From positions 1 to 17,935 of the forward strand of contig CAZWEZ010000077.1 in assembly GCA_964632795.1 (NCBI GenBank): DNA of 17,935 bases, given 5' to 3'. The first letter of the stretch is position 1. Every line of letters begins with the position of its first letter. The translations under genes and the position numbers were made by a program. This document shows, piece after piece, positions 14,970 to 17,935 of this stretch. The notes below the pieces were generated by a model. It was not told the origin of the DNA. It saw only the letters and a program-made list of their open reading frames with translations, and did no database searches. Source of the DNA: CAZWEZ01 sp964632795. GTDB lineage: Bacteria; Pseudomonadota; Alphaproteobacteria; Rhodospirillales; 2-02-FULL-58-16.

Positions 14970-15977
14970 TCAATCGGCCTCGTCCGGGGAAAGCGTGCCG
15001 AACCAGATCTTTGTCGCTTCCGCTATGGATTCGGGGGTCCAGAGGGGGGCTTCCCTCCAATAGTCGATCTCGGCGAGAATTCGCGCCACCCCTTCCTCGA
15101 AGGAAACCTTCGGCTTCCATTCCAGATTCCCGGTGATCTTCCCTATGTCGGCCCATGTGCAGTCCGGCTCGCCCGGACGTTTGGGAATGTATACGACGTC
15201 GCCGTCCAACAATTCCACCAACCGATTGACCGACTGCGGCTTGCCCGCTCCCAGGTTGAAGATTTCCCCGACAACATCCGTTCCGGCAGCTCCGAGGAAG
15301 GCTTCGGCGACATCGGTTACGTACAGGAAATCACGCCGCTGGGCGCCGTCGCCGACGACCGTGAAAGGCTGCCCCGCCAGCTTCTGGCGCAGGAATACCC
15401 CGAAAACAGCCCCGTAGGCACCCGAAGTACGTGAGCGTGTACCGTAGGCATTGAAGATGCGGATGGAATTGACCGACAGACCATAAACCTTATGCCAATG
15501 GAATGCCGTCTGCTCGCCAAGGTATTTGCTGAGTGCGTAAGGGTATTCGGGCGAGATCGGATGATCCTCCCGCGTCGGTGTCCGAGCCAATCCGTAACAC
15601 GACGAAGACGCTGCGTAGACCAGCTTTTGCACACCTGCCGACCGGGCTGCCTCGACAACGTGCGCGGTGCCCTGCACGTTGGCGGACATATATTCCAAAG
15701 GGTTTTCGATGGATGGAACGATGTCGCCAATTCCCGCAAAGTGAAACACAAAGCGAGCCCCCGCGAAAAGAGCGTCATCGGGCGCCAGGTCGCGGACGTC
15801 CCGCCGATCGAACGTCAGGTCCGGATCATCCGCATGTTGGGCCAGATTGGCTTCGCGCCCTCCGACAAGATTGTCGATGACACGAACCCCGAACCCCTGA
15901 TCCAGAAGAAGATCAACCATGTGGCTGCCGATGAAACCGGCGCCGCCAGTCACGATCGCAATGGGTTTTGTCGTCAT
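14970..15977 (-). CDS. NAD-dependent nucleotide-sugar epimerase/dehydratase (extended SDR)
   Basis: The protein has 335 residues from the ATG at 15977, chosen because it overlaps the stop of the upstream SDR gene in ATGA (15974-15977). It has all classical extended-SDR elements: GGAGFIG (11-17) for NAD, Asp36 after strand 2, the catalytic SSS (124-126), Tyr147 and Lys151 in YALSK, and RIFNAYGTRS (173-182) in the substrate region. The length and pattern resemble UDP-glucose 4-epimerase-like or NDP-sugar dehydratase enzymes. It should act on a nucleotide-activated sugar in the cytoplasm. It lies directly before the kinase/nucleotidyltransferase fusion, which would make its activated substrate. 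The exact reaction (C4 epimerisation, 4,6-dehydration or other) cannot be assigned. Confidence 0.9.
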   Translation of the reverse strand: MTTKPIAIVTGGAGFIGSHMVDLLLDQGFGVRVIDNLVGGREANLAQHADDPDLTFDRRDVRDLAPDDALFAGARFVFHFAGIGDIVPSIENPLEYMSANVQGTAHVVEAARSAGVQKLVYAASSSCYGLARTPTREDHPISPEYPYALSKYLGEQTAFHWHKVYGLSVNSIRIFNAYGTRSRTSGAYGAVFGVFLRQKLAGQPFTVVGDGAQRRDFLYVTDVAEAFLGAAGTDVVGEIFNLGAGKPQSVNRLVELLDGDVVYIPKRPGEPDCTWADIGKITGNLEWKPKVSFEEGVARILAEIDYWREAPLWTPESIAEATKIWFGTLSPDEAD

Positions 15978-16981
15978 TTCGCCCCGATGGCCTGCATGGT
16001 GCGCACGTTGTAATACGAGTCGTCGTCGAAGCTGTTCGATAGCTTTCCGTCGCGGAATGCCCGACACAGGTCCCGGGCCGCTTCCTCGATGGTATGCGTC
16101 GGCTCGAAGTCCAACACCCGATTAATTTTTTCGGAATTAATGTGATAGGAGCGGATGTCGTCCGTCGGCATGGTTTCGATCTCGATTTCGCCTCTTTTCG
16201 TCAACTCCTCCTCGACGACCTTCTTCACGATCATGGCGATATCCATGATGCTCATGTTCTGATAGCCGCAATTGAAGACCTCGTCGGCGATCTTCTCGTC
16301 CGGTGCTTCCAGCAGCAGCTTGCAGAGGTCTGCGTAGTCCTGGATATGCAGGTTCGGGCGCAACTGCGAGCCGCCGAAAACGGTGATCTTGCTCTTGTTC
16401 ACCGCGTGGTTGGTGAGGATGTTCACCGACACGTCGAGGCGCTGGCGCGGGCCGTAGCCGCACACCGTCGCGGGGCGGAAGGCGACGCCGACGAAATTCT
16501 CGTCGGTGTGCTTGAACAGCAACGGCTCGCACATGCCCTTGTACTTGTTGTAGAGCGTCAGCGGCACCAGAGGGTGGTCCTCGGTGACGTCCGGTGCGGC
16601 GGAAACGCCGTAGACGGAACTGGTCGACGCATATAGGAAGCGCTGAACGCGCGCCTCCTTGGCGGCCACTACCATTGGCTCGAAAGCGTCCAGGTTGACC
16701 GAGGTCGAGAGCGCCTCGTCGAGCACGAAACTGGCGTCGTTGGAGATGCAGGCAAGATGCAGCACGGCTTCGATGCCTCGAAGGTGTCCGGCCAACGTCG
16801 CGGTGTCGCGGATGTCGCCTTGGACGACCGTCAGGTTCGGATGGTCGAGGGGCAGGAAGTCCTTGCCATAATAGAGGATGTCGTAAACGGTCACCTCGTA
16901 GCCCATGTCGAGCAGTTGCGGCGTCAAAACACTGCCGCAATAACCGGCGCCGCCGGTGATCAGGATCTTCTGGAACCTCAC
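15974..16981 (-). CDS. NAD-dependent nucleotide-sugar epimerase/dehydratase (extended SDR)
   Basis: The protein has 335 residues with a GTG start at 16981, supported by GGGAGAG five bases upstream. It shows GGAGYCG (10-16), Asp34 after strand 2, GDIRD (55-59) that contacts adenine, STSSVYG (119-125) with the active-site Ser/Thr, Tyr144 and Lys148 in YNKYK, and FRPATVCGYGPRQR (about 168-181) for the substrate. It belongs to the same broad family as its downstream neighbour but is clearly a different paralogue (for instance GYCG versus GFIG and different C-termini). Two consecutive SDRs translated in a coupled way suggest successive steps on one NDP-sugar. It follows the transaldolase gene by 36 bases. 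The precise reaction is unknown. Confidence 0.9.
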   Translation of the reverse strand: MRFQKILITGGAGYCGSVLTPQLLDMGYEVTVYDILYYGKDFLPLDHPNLTVVQGDIRDTATLAGHLRGIEAVLHLACISNDASFVLDEALSTSVNLDAFEPMVVAAKEARVQRFLYASTSSVYGVSAAPDVTEDHPLVPLTLYNKYKGMCEPLLFKHTDENFVGVAFRPATVCGYGPRQRLDVSVNILTNHAVNKSKITVFGGSQLRPNLHIQDYADLCKLLLEAPDEKIADEVFNCGYQNMSIMDIAMIVKKVVEEELTKRGEIEIETMPTDDIRSYHINSEKINRVLDFEPTHTIEEAARDLCRAFRDGKLSNSFDDDSYYNVRTMQAIGAK

Positions 16982-16986
16982 GTGAT

Positions 16987-16993
16987 CTCTCCC
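16987..16993 (-). promoter_or_regulatory. Shine-Dalgarno site supporting a GTG start
   Basis: The minus strand reads GGGAGAG, five bases before the GTG at 16981. No ATG in the same frame lies before the conserved GGAGYCG motif, so this site fixes the start of the SDR gene. Confidence 0.55.
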
Positions 16994-17017
16994 GAAACCA
17001 AGATGAATCCCGGACGG

Positions 17018-17761
17018 CTATTCGGCCGCATCGGTTTCCGTCGTGGCGATGATATACCCCGCCGCCGAGGCGTCGTCATGGAACATCTGCACCGTTTCGC
17101 GGGAAAAGATATCCAGGTCCTTGCCCACGTTGGAGAGCTTCTTGAGAACGTCGTTGGTGACGGTGATGATGTGGCACCCGACCTCGTCGGCCTGAAAGAT
17201 GTTCAGGAGCTCGCGGGGGCTCGCCCACAGCACCTCGGCCTTCGGTTTGGCGGCGGCGATGGCGACCGCCTCTTTCATGTGCGGCATCGGGTCGCGGCCA
17301 CTGTCGGCGACACGGCCGGCGAAGACGGACAGGATGGCCGCCGTCTCGGGGTTGAGAACGTCGACCACCGAGCGGACCTGGTCCAGCGTGAACATGGCCG
17401 TCACGTTGACGGCCACGCCCCTGCGGGAAAGCCGTTCGACAAGCGGAACCGCGCTTTCGCCACGGGTGTTGGTGATCGGAATCTTGACGTTGACGTTGTC
17501 CCCCCAGGACGCGATCTCCAGGGCCTGGCGCTCCATTTCGTCGAACTCGTCGGCGAAGACCTCGAACGAAATCGGGCGGTCCGGCACGATCTCCAGCGCC
17601 TTCAGGGCGAAGGCCTTGTAATCGCCGACCCCGGCCTTTCGCATCAGCGTTGGATTGGTGGTGAAGCCCTTGATCAGCGGCTCGGCGGACATTTCGCGGA
17701 TGCCGTCGAGGTCGGCGCCATCGGCAAATATTTTCACCGACAGTTCACTCAGAAATTTCAT
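17018..17761 (-). CDS. Transaldolase / fructose-6-phosphate aldolase-like protein
   Basis: A 247-residue protein of the short TalC/FSA (MipB) transaldolase family, slightly longer than the usual 215-225 residues because of a C-terminal extension. GFTTNPTLM (32-40) is the family N-terminal signature, and NVKIPITNTRGE (91-102) carries Lys93, the expected Schiff-base lysine. Members transfer a dihydroxyacetone unit between sugar phosphates or cleave/join fructose 6-phosphate. Placed first in the intact part of the operon together with a split transketolase, it may supply a dedicated ketose phosphate such as a heptulose or other special sugar precursor. Its ATG overlaps the stop of the truncated frame upstream (ATGA, 17758-17761), so it was originally coupled to that gene. 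With the upstream gene interrupted, its present transcription probably depends on sequences within or beyond the inserted element. Confidence 0.87.
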   Translation of the reverse strand: MKFLSELSVKIFADGADLDGIREMSAEPLIKGFTTNPTLMRKAGVGDYKAFALKALEIVPDRPISFEVFADEFDEMERQALEIASWGDNVNVKIPITNTRGESAVPLVERLSRRGVAVNVTAMFTLDQVRSVVDVLNPETAAILSVFAGRVADSGRDPMPHMKEAVAIAAAKPKAEVLWASPRELLNIFQADEVGCHIITVTNDVLKKLSNVGKDLDIFSRETVQMFHDDASAAGYIIATTETDAAE

Positions 17762-17880
17762 GAAACCTGCCCTGGTTTGCTCCCTGAAACATCATTGAGA
17801 ATTATCCTGCCCGCTTCCGAAATATCCCTAACAACGTAGTCGGGATCTTCCGGTCTGCGTTCGCTGTAATCATAATCTAT
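17758..17880 (-). pseudogene. 3' remnant of a HAD-type phosphatase-like gene truncated by insertion
   Basis: A minus-strand frame reads 40 codons plus a TGA stop at 17760-17758, with no start codon inside. The translation looks protein-like and ends with a segment PDYVVRDISEAGRII followed by a short tail. The pattern of an IDYxY strand, a short loop, PDYVV, then a helix, resembles the C-terminus of HAD-superfamily sugar phosphatases. Upstream the frame runs through the presumed insertion-sequence end and meets a TAG at 17898-17896, so the original coding sequence stops at about 17880. The ATGA overlap with the transaldolase gene shows that it was the preceding gene of the operon. A phosphatase would fit between the kinase and nucleotidyltransferase steps as GmhB does in heptose synthesis. 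Coding status is fairly clear; the HAD assignment is tentative because only 40 residues remain. Confidence 0.55.
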
Positions 17881-17935
17881 AAGGGGCTGTCCTAGCTAAG
17901 CGACTTGCTTAGGCTAGGATGGCATGATGTACGAG
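17881..17935 (+). mobile_element. Probable left end of an insertion sequence, cut by the window edge
   Basis: From about 17881-17884 the sequence changes from a coding frame to GGGGCTGTCCTAG, a composition and layout typical of IS termini, followed by an inverted repeat and then a possible gene start at ATG 17924 (or 17927) with AGGA four bases upstream. The first codons would read M-M-Y-E before the window ends; short MYE-type starts occur in IS5-type transposases, but four residues cannot prove this. The exact boundary and target duplication cannot be set because the other end is not in the window. Confidence 0.45.
17890..17919. repeat. Imperfect inverted repeat (stem-loop) near the putative IS end
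   Basis: TCCTAGCTAAGC (17890-17901) pairs with GCTTAGGCTAGGA (17907-17919) around a five-base loop, with one extra C bulged in the right arm. The right arm contains the AGGA that would serve as ribosome-binding site for the ATG at 17924. Pairing could therefore hide the ribosome-binding site in transcripts that read in from outside. No T run follows, so it is not a normal terminator. Confidence 0.6.

Noticed and set aside
1..17935. tRNA, rRNA, riboswitch or CRISPR array.
   Set aside because: No direct-repeat array or cloverleaf-like segment was noticed by eye and the gaps between genes are too short; small RNAs cannot be excluded.

Overview
The window looks like part of a surface-polysaccharide or nucleotide-sugar biosynthesis locus from a GC-rich Gram-negative bacterium. 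An alphaproteobacterium, perhaps Rhodospirillales-like, fits the codon bias and protein style, but no marker gene is present to fix the taxonomy. One partial gene on the plus strand (an SGNH/GDSL-type hydrolase, 1-1014) converges on a long block of 17 tightly packed minus-strand genes (17761 down to 1081). Gaps in the block are at most about 45 bases and several genes are translationally coupled by ATGA or GTGA overlaps, so it reads as one operon transcribed right to left.

In order of transcription: a transaldolase-like protein; two NAD-dependent sugar epimerases/dehydratases (SDR); a nucleotidyltransferase-PfkB kinase fusion whose domain order is the reverse of HldE; a Gfo/Idh/MocA oxidoreductase; a UDP-glucose/GDP-mannose dehydrogenase-family protein that lacks the catalytic cysteine; a third SDR with an altered active site; two class I methyltransferases; a split transketolase (TPP-binding half, then pyrimidine/C-terminal half); a coupled trio of DegT-type aminotransferase, WbuC-type cupin and NeuD/PglD-type acyltransferase; a UDP-galactopyranose-mutase-like flavoprotein; a radical SAM/SPASM protein; and an O-methyltransferase.

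The parts suggest a dedicated route to an unusual sugar. Transaldolase and transketolase chemistry could build a ketose phosphate. The kinase/nucleotidyltransferase fusion could activate it. SDRs, the aminotransferase, the acyltransferase, methyltransferases and the mutase-like protein could then modify it. This pathway is inference. No glycosyltransferase, flippase or polymerase is visible, so assembly and export must be encoded elsewhere or outside the window.

At the right end the operon is broken. A 41-codon minus-strand reading frame with no start codon (17758-17880) ends in an ATGA overlap with the transaldolase gene and resembles the C-terminus of a HAD-type sugar phosphatase. It runs into a sequence that looks like the left end of an insertion sequence: an imperfect inverted repeat followed by an ATG with a ribosome-binding site, cut by the window edge. 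The insertion probably truncated the upstream phosphatase gene and separated the operon from its original promoter. No RNA genes, CRISPR arrays or complete mobile elements were seen.
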